Below are positions 15,294-22,971 of a stretch of 30,425 nt of DNA, piece after piece (position 1 is the first letter of the stretch; every line of letters starts with the position of its first letter). The stretch is from JAKQHY01 sp034429475 (lineage in GTDB: Bacteria > Chloroflexota > Anaerolineae > B4-G1 > SLSP01): assembly GCA_034429475.1 (NCBI GenBank), contig DAOUGD010000267.1, forward strand, positions 1 to 30,425, given 5' to 3'. Below the pieces are notes generated by a model. The model saw nothing but the letters and a program-made list of their open reading frames with translations, made no database searches and was not told the DNA's origin. The position numbers and the translations under genes are program-made.

Positions 15294-16226
15294 ATGACAG
15301 AAGATAAGGTAAACCAATTAGACGCAGAGGGGATGTTGACCCCCGAAAAGGAGAATCAGTTGCTGGTTGTCTGGCGGCGCTTCCGACGCCACTGGCTGGC
15401 CGTGGCTGGACTGGTGGTCATCATACTCTTCCTCTTGACGGCCGTGTTTGCTACGGTGATTGCCCCCTACGATCCGATTATGGATCAAGACCCTTATAAT
15501 AAGAATGCCCCGCCCAGTCCGGCGCACCTGCTGGGCACCGACGAGATTGGGCGCGACGTCTTCAGCCGGCTCCTGTATGCAGCGCGGGTGTCTCTCACGG
15601 TAGCCTTCGTTGTGACGTTGATTGAAACGACTATCGGCGCCGTCATCGGCGGCATTTCCGGTTACTTCGGCGGGTGGGTGGATAACGTGATTCAGCGGAT
15701 CGTAGACTTTTTGTTGACCATCCCCCTGCTGCCCCTCCTGCTGGCGTTTTCGTCGCTATTGCGCGGCATCGAAATCCCTATGGTGCCGAAGCAATGGAGC
15801 AGCGTCGTGATCCTTTCGGTGATCCTCATCGTTTTTAGCTGGATGGGGGCCTGCCGCCTGGTGCGCGGCATGGTCCTCAGCCTGCGCTCGCTGGACTTTT
15901 CCGAGGCGGCGCGCGCGTTGGGGATGTCCAATCTTCGCATCATTGTCCGCCACATGATTCCCAATGCCATGGCGCCCATTATCGTCAGCGCCACCCTGGG
16001 GTTAGGCGGCGTCATCGTAACAGAGTCGGCGCTGAGCTTCCTGGGCTTTGGCATCCAGCCGCCGGTGCCCACCTGGGGAAACATGCTACAGGCCGCCCAG
16101 CAGGGGATGCTGGGACAGCCGGCCAAAATTTTCTATCCGGGGTTGGCGATTTTCTTGACATCGCTGGCCTTCAACTACATCGGCGATGGCCTGCGGGATG
16201 CCCTCGATCCGCGCCTGAAGCTGTAA
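15294..16226 (+). CDS. peptide ABC importer permease (OppC/DppC type)
   Basis: A 310-aa permease with a cytoplasmic N-terminus, a first membrane helix (LAVAGLVVIILFLLTAVFAT), the OppC_N-type PYDP motif and the HLLGTDEIGRDVFSRLLYAARVSL block typical of the family. The EAA loop is seen in LDFSEAARALGMSNLRIIVRHMIPNAMAPI. The end, NYIGDGLRDALDPRLKL, is the standard family C-terminus. It forms the transmembrane pore with the preceding permease. The ribosome site is AGGAACAGGG before ATG 15294. Normal length, no oddities. Confidence 0.94.
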   Translation: MTEDKVNQLDAEGMLTPEKENQLLVVWRRFRRHWLAVAGLVVIILFLLTAVFATVIAPYDPIMDQDPYNKNAPPSPAHLLGTDEIGRDVFSRLLYAARVSLTVAFVVTLIETTIGAVIGGISGYFGGWVDNVIQRIVDFLLTIPLLPLLLAFSSLLRGIEIPMVPKQWSSVVILSVILIVFSWMGACRLVRGMVLSLRSLDFSEAARALGMSNLRIIVRHMIPNAMAPIIVSATLGLGGVIVTESALSFLGFGIQPPVPTWGNMLQAAQQGMLGQPAKIFYPGLAIFLTSLAFNYIGDGLRDALDPRLKL

Positions 16227-16242
16227 CCAAGAGGAGCCGAAC

Positions 16243-17247
16243 GTGGAAAACGTAAAAGTGGATGATAAAATTCTTGAGGTGCATGACCTCAAAACTTACT
16301 TTTATACCGAAGATGGCGTCGTCAAAGCCGTGGATGGGGTGGACTTCGACGTGCAGCGCGGGGAAATCGTGGCGTTGGTGGGCGAGTCCGGCTGCGGCAA
16401 AAGTGTGACCTCGTTCTCCATTATGCAGTTGGTCGGCATCCCCGGCAAGATCGTGGAAGGGGAAGTCCGCTTTAACAACCAGGACTTGCTCAAATTGCCA
16501 GAGTCGGAGATGCGTCTGATGCGCGGCGACCGCATTTCGATGATCTTCCAGCAGCCCACGTCGTGCTTGAATCCCGTCTTCCGGGTGGGCGATCAAATCG
16601 CCGAAGTGCTGGAAATCCACCGGGGCGCCGACAAACAGGAAGGCTGGGCCAAGGCGGTCAATTTGCTGCGCACGGTGGGCATCCCGGAGCCGGAAAAGCG
16701 CGTCCACGCTTTCCCTCACGAACTGTCGGGCGGGATGGCGCAGCGCGTCATGATCGCGATGGCGCTGGCCTGCGAGCCGGAATTGCTGATCGCTGACGAG
16801 CCGACGACCGCGCTGGATGTCACTATCCAGGCGCAAATCCTCGACCTGATGCGCGACTTGCAGAAGAAAATCGGGGCGTCCATCATCCTGATCACGCACG
16901 ATATGGGCGTGGTGGCCGAGATGGCCTCGCGGGTCTCGGTGATGTACGCCGGGCGCGTGGTCGAACAAACCGACGTTCACACGCTGTTTGAGACGCCGCT
17001 GCATCCCTATACACGCGGACTGCTCTCATCCATCCCGGTGATGGGCGTGGTTAAAGATCGCCTGGACACCATTCCGGGGTCGGTGCCGAACCTGATCGAT
17101 CTGCCGCCGGGCTGCAAATTCGCGCCCCGCTGTATGGCGCGGGTCGAAAAGCAATTGCAGCGCTGTACCATGGAAGAACCCATGTTAGTCGAACACCAAC
17201 CGGGGCACAAAGTGCGCTGTTGGCTCTACCAGGAAGGGAGGAACTAA
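16243..17247 (+). CDS. peptide ABC importer ATPase (OppD/DppD type)
   Basis: A 334-aa ATPase with intact motifs: Walker A GESGCGKS, Q-loop FQQPTSCLNP, signature LSGGMAQR, Walker B LLIADEPT and switch His in ITHD. The C-terminal oligopeptide-transporter extension has four cysteines (GCKFAPRC, then QRC and VRC), a pattern that binds an iron-sulfur cluster in some solved relatives. It powers import with the ATPase encoded next. It starts with GTG 16243, 8 nt after GAGGAG; 16 nt separate it from the permease gene. Confidence 0.94.
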   Translation: MENVKVDDKILEVHDLKTYFYTEDGVVKAVDGVDFDVQRGEIVALVGESGCGKSVTSFSIMQLVGIPGKIVEGEVRFNNQDLLKLPESEMRLMRGDRISMIFQQPTSCLNPVFRVGDQIAEVLEIHRGADKQEGWAKAVNLLRTVGIPEPEKRVHAFPHELSGGMAQRVMIAMALACEPELLIADEPTTALDVTIQAQILDLMRDLQKKIGASIILITHDMGVVAEMASRVSVMYAGRVVEQTDVHTLFETPLHPYTRGLLSSIPVMGVVKDRLDTIPGSVPNLIDLPPGCKFAPRCMARVEKQLQRCTMEEPMLVEHQPGHKVRCWLYQEGRN

Positions 17248-17250
17248 CCC

Positions 17251-18279
17251 ATGGCAGAATTAAAAACCCCAACCCCGGCGCCCGCCGATAACAAAGAAGA
17301 TTTGATTGTGGTGAAAGACCTGGTCAAGTATTTCCCCATTCGCGGTGGCTTGCTCCAGCGCGTGCAGGCTCATGTCAAGGCTGTAGACGGCGTCAGCTTC
17401 ACGATTAAACGGGGCGAGACGTTGGGCCTCGTGGGGGAATCCGGTTGTGGAAAGACCACCGTTGGACGGACCATCCTGCGCCTGGTGCCCCATACCAGCG
17501 GCAAAGTCTATTTTGAAGGCAAAGATGTCTTTGGAATGCGCGGTGCCGACTTGAAGGCCCTGCGCCGTGAAATCCAGATTGTCTTCCAGGATCCTTATTC
17601 TTCCCTTGACCCCCGAATGCCGGTGGGCGAGAGCATTATGGAAGGGCTGGCCGTCCACAAAATTGGCTCCGCGCAAGAACGCTGGGAACGGGCCATCAAC
17701 CTGCTGCGGATGGTCAACCTGGAAGATTTCCACGCCAAGCGCTACCCGCACGAGTTCTCCGGCGGACAGCGCCAGCGTATCGGGATCGCGCGCGCGTTGG
17801 CCCTCGATCCCAAATTCATCGTGGCGGACGAGCCGGTTTCCGCTCTGGACGTGTCCGTCCAGGCGCAAGTGCTGAACATCTTGATGGACTTGCAGGAGCA
17901 GTTGGGACTGACCTACCTGTTCATCGCCCACAACCTCAGCGTGGTGGAGCACATCAGTACCCGCGTCGCGGTGATGTATCTGGGCACGATGGCCGAGATG
18001 GCCGGCCGTCGCCAGATTTTTGAAGAGCCGTTGCATCCCTACACCCAGGCGTTGATTTCGGCCATCCCCATCCCTGACCCCAAGAAGGCCGGATCGCGTG
18101 ACCGTATCATTCTGGAAGGCGACGTCCCTAGCCCCATCAACCCGCCGAGTGGCTGTCACTTCCATCCCCGCTGTCGCTACGCCATCCAGGGCCTGTGCGA
18201 CAAAGAAGTGCCGTCTTTCAAAGATTACGGCGGCGAGCATTTTGTCGCCTGCTGGCGCGTGGAGCGCGAGGCCGGTTAG
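17251..18279 (+). CDS. peptide ABC importer ATPase (OppF/DppF type)
   Basis: A 342-aa ATPase forming the second half of the motor. Motifs: Walker A GESGCGKTT, Q-loop FQDPYSSLDPRM, signature FSGGQRQR, Walker B FIVADEPVSALD and switch His in IAHN. As in OppF/DppF the target peptide region is SSLDPRM rather than SCLNP, which supports the D/F assignment. The C-terminal GCHFHPRC and later Cys residues again form a four-cysteine set. The ATG follows the previous stop by 3 nt, with GGGAGG upstream, so it is tightly coupled. It is the last gene before a 20-bp hairpin. Confidence 0.94.
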   Translation: MAELKTPTPAPADNKEDLIVVKDLVKYFPIRGGLLQRVQAHVKAVDGVSFTIKRGETLGLVGESGCGKTTVGRTILRLVPHTSGKVYFEGKDVFGMRGADLKALRREIQIVFQDPYSSLDPRMPVGESIMEGLAVHKIGSAQERWERAINLLRMVNLEDFHAKRYPHEFSGGQRQRIGIARALALDPKFIVADEPVSALDVSVQAQVLNILMDLQEQLGLTYLFIAHNLSVVEHISTRVAVMYLGTMAEMAGRRQIFEEPLHPYTQALISAIPIPDPKKAGSRDRIILEGDVPSPINPPSGCHFHPRCRYAIQGLCDKEVPSFKDYGGEHFVACWRVEREAG

Positions 18280-18290
18280 TCCGAGCAAAA

Positions 18291-18334
18291 CCAATGCAAA
18301 AGGGCGGAGGTCGCCCTCCGCCCTTTTGCATTGG
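18291..18334. terminator. 20-bp perfect hairpin closing the peptide importer operon
   Basis: The arms 18291-18310 and 18315-18334 are exact reverse complements with a 4-nt loop (TCGC). The stem has a GC-rich centre and CCAATGCAAAA outer part. No long T-run follows on the plus strand, so termination may be aided by the A/T part of the stem. It separates the importer from the signalling operon. Confidence 0.75.
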
Positions 18335-18375
18335 AAGTGTTGTTGTCTTTATTTCTCCAATCTTGCAAAACACGC

Positions 18376-18381
18376 TATAAT
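18376..18381 (+). promoter_or_regulatory. -10 element for signalling operon
   Basis: A perfect TATAAT at 18376-18381 lies 20 nt before the ATG at 18401. The best -35 at 17-nt spacing is weak (TTCTCC), so an activator may be needed. Together with the hairpin just upstream, it marks a separate transcription unit. Confidence 0.5.
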
Positions 18382-18400
18382 CTAGCTCAGGAGGATGGGT

Positions 18401-18922
18401 ATGCAACCAAAACGTCCAGGCCTGTGGGGGCCGATTATCACTATGGCGATCATCACTATAGGGATTGTGTGGTGGGTAACATCCCTCACCAACAACGACA
18501 TGTGGTGGTTTGTGCACTCTTTCACGGCCCAGGCGGATTGGATCACCATTTCCTGGGATGGAGAGACTATCATACTCTTTCCGGGAGATGCCGGATATGA
18601 GGAAATTATGGCCGCGTTTTCGGATGGCGTGGCGCATTGGAGTGGGTACGAAGGCGGCGTGGGTCTCTCTGACGAAAATCTGGAACGTTACCGCAACGAG
18701 TGGCGGCTCCTGGAGTTATATTACAACAAGCCGGTGACCGTCCATACCCGGCATCTGTACCCCAAAGCCCGCACGTTCTTTGTGCCGCTCTCCGGCACCC
18801 ATGCCGAATGGCGGCGCGTTTTCGCCGGTTTGACCGACAAGCCACGCATTGGCGTTCTCAATATCAGCGAAGCCCGCTTTGCGAAACTCAGCGCCGCTGT
18901 TGACCAAGTGATCCAACCCTAA
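18401..18922 (+). CDS. membrane-anchored hypothetical protein, first gene of two-component operon
   Basis: A 173-aa protein with a short basic N-terminus, one membrane helix (about residues 10-28, GPIITMAIITIGIVWWV) and an outer domain of about 140 residues. The domain has WDGETIILFPGDAGYEEIMAAF, an acidic middle part, then LLELYYNKPVTVHTRHLYPKA and a C-terminal RIGVLNISEARFAKL. I do not recognise the fold. An earlier in-frame ATG at 18395 touches the AGGAGG, so 18401 (6 nt spacing) is preferred. It ends 5 nt before the kinase gene, so it is probably part of the same signalling unit, perhaps as the extracytoplasmic sensor or an output target; this is inference. Confidence 0.7.
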   Translation: MQPKRPGLWGPIITMAIITIGIVWWVTSLTNNDMWWFVHSFTAQADWITISWDGETIILFPGDAGYEEIMAAFSDGVAHWSGYEGGVGLSDENLERYRNEWRLLELYYNKPVTVHTRHLYPKARTFFVPLSGTHAEWRRVFAGLTDKPRIGVLNISEARFAKLSAAVDQVIQP

Positions 18923-18927
18923 AGTCT

Positions 18928-20550
18928 ATGGCTGAACCTCAACCGCGCGTTCTCGTCGTTGATGACGATTTTGAGATGGTAGACCTCGTCCACGAGGTTT
19001 TGCAACTAATCTCTTGCCAGATGCTCGTGGCGACGGACGGTGAAAAAGCCTTGTCACTGCTCTATGACGAAGCCGGGCAGGGCCATTCTGTGGACGTGGT
19101 GCTGCTGGACGTGATGATGCCCGGCGAAGACGGCTTCCGCATCCTCGGCCGGATGAAGGCCGATCCGATCTTGATGCAAACACCGGTCATCCTCATCACC
19201 GGCCTGGATTCGGTGATGGCGAAGGCGCGCGGCCTGCAAATGGGCGCCGATGACTACATCATCAAGCCCTTTGACCCGCAGGAATTGCTGGCGCGCATCG
19301 GCGTCGTCCTGCGCATCCGCCGCACCGAGCAGATGCTGCGGCGGCGCAACCAGGAATTGGCCGCCCTGGACGAGATCAACCGCATGGTGTCCTCCAGCCT
19401 GAATCCCGACGAAGTGCTGGTGGCGGCCCTGGAAGGGCTGGAGCGGCTCGTCGCCGGCGACGCCCTGGCGTTGGTGTTGAGCGACGAAGAGTCTCAGTCC
19501 TGGGTCATCCGCACGGCGCGCCCCCCGGCCGGCGTCTGGTTGGAAGGTCGCATTGTTCCCCCTGACGATGCCATCTTCAACGAAGTGATCACCCAACGTC
19601 ATTCGGTGCTGCGCCGGGGCGAGAGCACCAGCCTGTGGAGTGAAGCCCTGGGGATTGCCACTCTCGACATTCTCTGCGTTCCCCTGCTGAAGGGCGACGA
19701 GGTCGTGGGTGCCCTGATCGTCATGGCCCAGCCGGATGTGTTGCGCGCCGAAACGGTTGAGTTGATGGAGCACGTCGCGGCCACAGTCGCCGTGGCGGTG
19801 GAGAACGCGCGCCTGTACCAGGAGCTTGAATCCTACGCCGCCGAAGTGGAACGCTCACAAAACCAGTTGATCCAATCGGAGAAGATGGCGGCTGTGGGAC
19901 GGCTGGCGGCGTCGCTGGCGCACGAGATCAACAACCCGCTCCAGGCGATTCAGAACAGCATGCACTTGGTGTTGCATCCCAACCTGGACGACGAACAACG
20001 CAAACATTTCCTGGAAGTCGCGCAGAAAGAAGTCAATCGTCTGGTACAGATCGTGCGGCGGATGTTGGATTTTTACCGTCCGTCAACGGCGATGCAATTG
20101 CTGAATATTAACGCCCCCCTGGAAGACGCCCTGGCCATTGCCGGGAAGCGCCTACAGCAGGCCAAAGTCGAGGTAGTCTCGCGGCTGGCGCCAGATTTGC
20201 CGGCCGTGCGCGGCGCAGCCAACCAGTTGACCCAGGTGTTTCTCAACATCATCATCAACGCAATTGAGGCTATGCCCGATGGCGGGCCTTTGTGGATCGG
20301 AACGGCGTGCCACGCCGAGCGCAAACAGGTGGTCGTGGCCTTTCGGGACAGCGGCCCGGGCATTTCGCCCGAAATCCGGGAGCATTTATTCGAGCCTTTC
20401 CATACCTCGAAATCCACCGGCACCGGCCTGGGGCTGGCCATCAGTTACGGGATCGTGGAACGGCACAGTGGTGTCATCGAAGTAGAAAGTCCACCGGGGG
20501 GCGGCACAACCTTTATTGTGCGCTTGCCTCAACACAACGAGGAGGGTTAA
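18928..20550 (+). CDS. REC-GAF-histidine kinase hybrid sensor
   Basis: A 540-aa cytoplasmic protein, no membrane helix. An N-terminal receiver domain (1-125) has acidic Asp12-14, phospho-acceptor Asp61 in LLDVMMPG, Thr91 and Lys113. A GAF-like domain (about 145-295) follows, then a coiled linker. The HisKA H-box is SLAHEINNPLQAI with His332. The ATPase domain has an N-box (FLNIIINAIEAM), G1 DSGPGIS (474-480) and G2 GTGLGLAIS (498-506). Because the receiver precedes the kinase, it may itself be controlled by phosphate from another kinase or act as an intramolecular switch. With no transmembrane part, the signal is internal or supplied by the upstream membrane protein. The stop overlaps the start of the response regulator by 1 nt (TAATG). 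Confidence 0.93.
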   Translation: MAEPQPRVLVVDDDFEMVDLVHEVLQLISCQMLVATDGEKALSLLYDEAGQGHSVDVVLLDVMMPGEDGFRILGRMKADPILMQTPVILITGLDSVMAKARGLQMGADDYIIKPFDPQELLARIGVVLRIRRTEQMLRRRNQELAALDEINRMVSSSLNPDEVLVAALEGLERLVAGDALALVLSDEESQSWVIRTARPPAGVWLEGRIVPPDDAIFNEVITQRHSVLRRGESTSLWSEALGIATLDILCVPLLKGDEVVGALIVMAQPDVLRAETVELMEHVAATVAVAVENARLYQELESYAAEVERSQNQLIQSEKMAAVGRLAASLAHEINNPLQAIQNSMHLVLHPNLDDEQRKHFLEVAQKEVNRLVQIVRRMLDFYRPSTAMQLLNINAPLEDALAIAGKRLQQAKVEVVSRLAPDLPAVRGAANQLTQVFLNIIINAIEAMPDGGPLWIGTACHAERKQVVVAFRDSGPGISPEIREHLFEPFHTSKSTGTGLGLAISYGIVERHSGVIEVESPPGGGTTFIVRLPQHNEEG

Positions 20551-21395
20551 TGGACAACATTCATATTCTGGTGGTAGACGACGAGGCCGCCGAGCGCATT
20601 ACCCTGGGGGAAGTTCTCCGTCTGGAGGGCTATCAGGTTACGTTAGCGGCCTCCGGCGAGGAAGCCCTGACGTTGGTGCGGCAGCAGGAGTCGCCGTTCG
20701 ATCTGGCGATCCTCGATCTGCGGCTGCCCGGTGTGGATGGCTTGCAAGTTTTGGAAGGGATTCGCCGCATTTCCGCCGATACCATCGTCATCCTGATCAC
20801 CGGCTACGGCAGCCTGGAGACCGCTGTGCAGGCTTTGCGCAAGGGCGCGTTCGACTTCTTGTTGAAGCCCTCCCCGGTGGACGAGGTGTTGACAGCGGTG
20901 CGCAAAGGGCTTTCTGAACTCAAGGCCGGGAGACATCGCAAGGCACTGGTGTCGCAGCTTCAGCGCACCCTCAAAGAGCTGATGACCTCGGATGGAGTGA
21001 CGGAAGTCGCGCCGGAACCGGTGGTAGATGAGGCGATCTTAACGGTGGGCGACGTGCGCATAGACCGGGCCAAACATTTGGTGACGTACCAGGGGCATAC
21101 GGTAGACCTCACCCCGACCGAATTCCGGCTGTTGGAATGTCTGGTCAACCGGGTGGATCAGGTCTGCACGCCGCAGGAACTGGTGCGCTGCGCCCAGGGT
21201 TACGAAACCGACTCTTGGGGGGCGCGTTCGATTGTGCGGGTTCACATCCGCCGCCTGCGCCGCAAATTGGAACCCGATCCGGAAAATCCGCAGTACATCC
21301 TCAACGTGCGTGGGGTGGGGTACTTGTTTGCTTCATCGCCAGAGGAAGCCGAAAAGTTGGCAGGAGAAATAGGCAATGGAACAGGAGAAGACTAA
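20550..21395 (+). CDS. response regulator, REC plus OmpR/PhoB winged helix
   Basis: A 281-aa DNA-binding response regulator. The receiver (1-125) has DDE at 10-12, phospho-Asp56 in AILDLRLPGVDG, Thr84 and Lys106; its look is NtrC-like (TGYGSLETAVQALRKGAFDFLLKP). A helical linker of about 35 residues, longer than usual, leads to an OmpR/PhoB winged helix (162-262) with DLTPTEFRLLECLV and VRVHIRRLRRKLEPDPENPQYILNVRGVGYLF. It is the evident partner of the kinase upstream. Start: ATG 20550 shares its A with the kinase stop, with GAGGAGGG just upstream; longer frame extensions into the kinase gene are shadows. Its target is unknown. Confidence 0.93.
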   Translation: MDNIHILVVDDEAAERITLGEVLRLEGYQVTLAASGEEALTLVRQQESPFDLAILDLRLPGVDGLQVLEGIRRISADTIVILITGYGSLETAVQALRKGAFDFLLKPSPVDEVLTAVRKGLSELKAGRHRKALVSQLQRTLKELMTSDGVTEVAPEPVVDEAILTVGDVRIDRAKHLVTYQGHTVDLTPTEFRLLECLVNRVDQVCTPQELVRCAQGYETDSWGARSIVRVHIRRLRRKLEPDPENPQYILNVRGVGYLFASSPEEAEKLAGEIGNGTGED

Positions 21396-21552
21396 AGAGA
21401 GTAATGTGGTCAAAATGCAGAAGCTCCGCCACGTCATTGGGCGGTTGCGGAATATTCGCGCCAACACCGAATCCACTGAGCCAAAGCGTTCCTGGTTTGC
21501 ACGGCTCAAAGCTCGCCTGGGATTTGGAGAGGCGAAGGAAAAAGAAGACTGA
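21376..21552 (+). CDS. small basic protein (58 aa) at end of two-component operon
   Basis: A short frame starts at ATG 21376 inside the end of the response-regulator gene (20-nt overlap) and stops at TGA 21552. AGGAGAAATAGG lies directly upstream. The product has three parts: a charged N-terminus (MEQEKTKES), a basic helix (MQKLRHVIGRLRNIRA) and a second basic-aromatic helix (RSWFARLKARLGFGEAKEKED). The two Arg/Lys-rich amphipathic helices could bind membrane, nucleic acid or an acidic protein surface. It fills the space between the regulator and the hairpin exactly, which favours a real gene. No family recognised. Confidence 0.6.
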   Translation: MEQEKTKESNVVKMQKLRHVIGRLRNIRANTESTEPKRSWFARLKARLGFGEAKEKED

Positions 21553-21578
21553 TTTTTTCCTTTCGAACGCCAACAATT

Positions 21579-21605
21579 AAGCCGCGCGATTGAATCGCGC
21601 GGCTT
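21579..21605. terminator. hairpin terminator shared by converging genes
   Basis: Twelve-bp perfect arms (21579-21590 and 21594-21605), GC-rich, with a 3-nt loop. It lies 26 nt after the 58-aa gene and 23 nt beyond the stop of the convergent secreted-protein gene, so it can serve both strands. T-rich sequence follows weakly on each side. Confidence 0.75.
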
Positions 21606-21628
21606 TGTATTGTCTGTATTCCTTTTCG

Positions 21629-22630
21629 TTAAAACCACAACAGGAAGATATTTTGCCCCTGGGTGCCCAACCCACTATAGGTCACATTCGCCTTCACGAT
21701 GATCTGCGTTCCAGAGCTCTCCCAGTTGACGGGCACCTCGGCCTGCGCAAAGCCGCGATCGTTGGTGGTTAGCGTTTGGTCGCTGCCCGGAAGCCTTTCA
21801 CCGGTAGGCGTCTCAAGGTGAAGGGTGATCTGCGCCCCATTCACGGCCGTGCCATAGTTGTCCGTCACCAGCACGGAGACAGTTTGGACCCGTTCTTTCC
21901 CCAAAACCCAGTATTTCAAGGAGACAACGGCATGGACGGACGTGATGGCCGGCGTGCTGGTAGGTTGGACGCCAGGTTTATAGGCTGACACGCCCTCGGC
22001 GGTCATTGGTTGGAAAGCCTCTGTCGGCATACGATCCCGATAAAGGTTGACGTACATGGTGCCTAAATCCCCAATGCGGATGGTGGCGGAGGGGTCCGCC
22101 GGCAGCCATTCCATCTTGAGTCGTTGGAAGTACTGCACGATTTTTCCCTCTTCAAAGTGCATCTCAGTAATGGGATATCCGAAGATATCCAACCCGCCGT
22201 GGGTGCGGAAATAATCCAGGAATGCATACGCCAGAGTGTGCCCCGTTTCGGGGAAATAGATTTTGCGCCGGGATTGTGGATAGGGCTCGGGCACCGCAGG
22301 TTGTCGGTATTTTAACTCTTCCCCGAGCAATCCTAGCTGTACCTTGTAGGGATCAGGATTTTGGGGATGCCATTCCATACGGGCTTTTTGGAAATACTGC
22401 ACCAGCAACCCCTGATCCATAAACGGCTCGCTAATTGGGTATCCGAAGATTTCCAGTCCTCCGCCTTTGTGGAAGTATTCCAGGAAGACGCCAGAAACCC
22501 AATGATTCGTTTCGGCGAAAAACTGCTCGTTCTCGTCCTGCGTCAGACTGGATTGGGAGGAAGAAAATCCCAGAAAGATGGCAAGCGTTATGAGGGATAC
22601 AACCTTTAACAATAACTTTGAATTTTTCAT
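21629..22630 (-). CDS. secreted protein: two GGLxIFGYPI repeats and an Ig-like domain
   Basis: A 333-aa exported protein. A signal peptide is evident (KNSKLLLKVVSLITLAIFLGFSSS). Two repeats follow, about residues 38-105 and 125-192, each with an ET(N/G)H start, FL(E/D)YF, GGL(E/D)IFGYPI(S/T)E, G..VQYFQ and a final MEW.P. This recalls LGFP-type cell-surface repeats but is not identical to them. A Thr/Pro linker (QPTSTPAITS) leads to an Ig-like domain (about 232-333) of the invasin/Big_1 kind, recognised from VSVLVTDNYGTAVNGAQITL and TTNDRGFAQAEV. It is probably a cell-surface or wall-associated binding protein. A GAGG site lies before the ATG. It converges with the two-component operon. Confidence 0.78.
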   Translation of the reverse strand: MKNSKLLLKVVSLITLAIFLGFSSSQSSLTQDENEQFFAETNHWVSGVFLEYFHKGGGLEIFGYPISEPFMDQGLLVQYFQKARMEWHPQNPDPYKVQLGLLGEELKYRQPAVPEPYPQSRRKIYFPETGHTLAYAFLDYFRTHGGLDIFGYPITEMHFEEGKIVQYFQRLKMEWLPADPSATIRIGDLGTMYVNLYRDRMPTEAFQPMTAEGVSAYKPGVQPTSTPAITSVHAVVSLKYWVLGKERVQTVSVLVTDNYGTAVNGAQITLHLETPTGERLPGSDQTLTTNDRGFAQAEVPVNWESSGTQIIVKANVTYSGLGTQGQNIFLLWF

Positions 22631-22898
22631 ACGCCTCGCCTGCTACATCCTTAAAGATACTAATTTATCTAGTTTAACCCCACTTCTATTTTACACGAAA
22701 AAGCCAGGTTGCGCAATAGCCCTTTAGTAATTCTGCGATTTTTAAAATATAAATGGCGAGCGATCTGTATTTTATCAGTTAGGTTTGTTATTGTTAGCGG
22801 GTTTTGTGGTGGCCGATGGTAGTCTACCACCACAGAACTCGTCCGGTGCGCGTGATCCGCCGAAAATAATAAGTCCCCGACGAATTTCCCAAAAAGTA

Positions 22899-22927
22899 TT
22901 GACATAGAACAAATGTGCGATTATAAT
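22899..22927 (+). promoter_or_regulatory. consensus promoter of lexA
   Basis: TTGACA at 22899-22904 and TATAAT at 22922-22927 are both perfect consensus hexamers with the ideal 17-nt spacing. Transcription should start near 22934, giving a leader of about 38 nt before ATG 22972. Confidence 0.9.
22907..22918 (+). promoter_or_regulatory. probable LexA operator (SOS box) in lexA promoter spacer
   Basis: GAACAAATGTGC fits the GAAC-N4-GTTC operator used by LexA of Gram-positive bacteria and several other phyla, with one mismatch. It lies between the -35 and -10 hexamers, where bound LexA would block RNA polymerase; autorepression of lexA is the rule in the family. Confidence 0.65.
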
Positions 22928-22931
22928 GAAG

Positions 22932-22958
22932 TTGGGATATTTGGGATATTAGGGATAA
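22932..22958 (+). repeat. three 9-bp direct repeats in lexA leader
   Basis: TTGGGATAT occurs twice exactly (22932-22940, 22941-22949), followed by a diverged copy TAGGGATAA (22950-22958). The repeats start at the predicted transcription start and end just before AGGAGG. They may be a second regulator's binding site or simple slippage repeats. Confidence 0.75.
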
Positions 22959-22971
22959 ACAGGAGGCTGCA

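Larger units (their letters stand above)
22631..22971. other. intergenic region between divergent secreted-protein and lexA genes
   Basis: These 341 bp are AT-rich and contain no convincing gene; a 78-codon minus-strand frame has no ribosome site and crosses the lexA promoter. The region holds the lexA promoter and leader (22899-22971), the start region of the secreted-protein gene, and a nested dyad at 22805-22834 (TGTGGTGG/CCACCACA around TGGTAG-T-CTACCA) that could be an operator. Confidence 0.6.

Noticed and set aside
22669..22905. 78-codon minus-strand frame upstream of lexA
   Set aside because: It lacks a ribosome site and crosses the region with the -35 hexamer and operator; no recognisable features.
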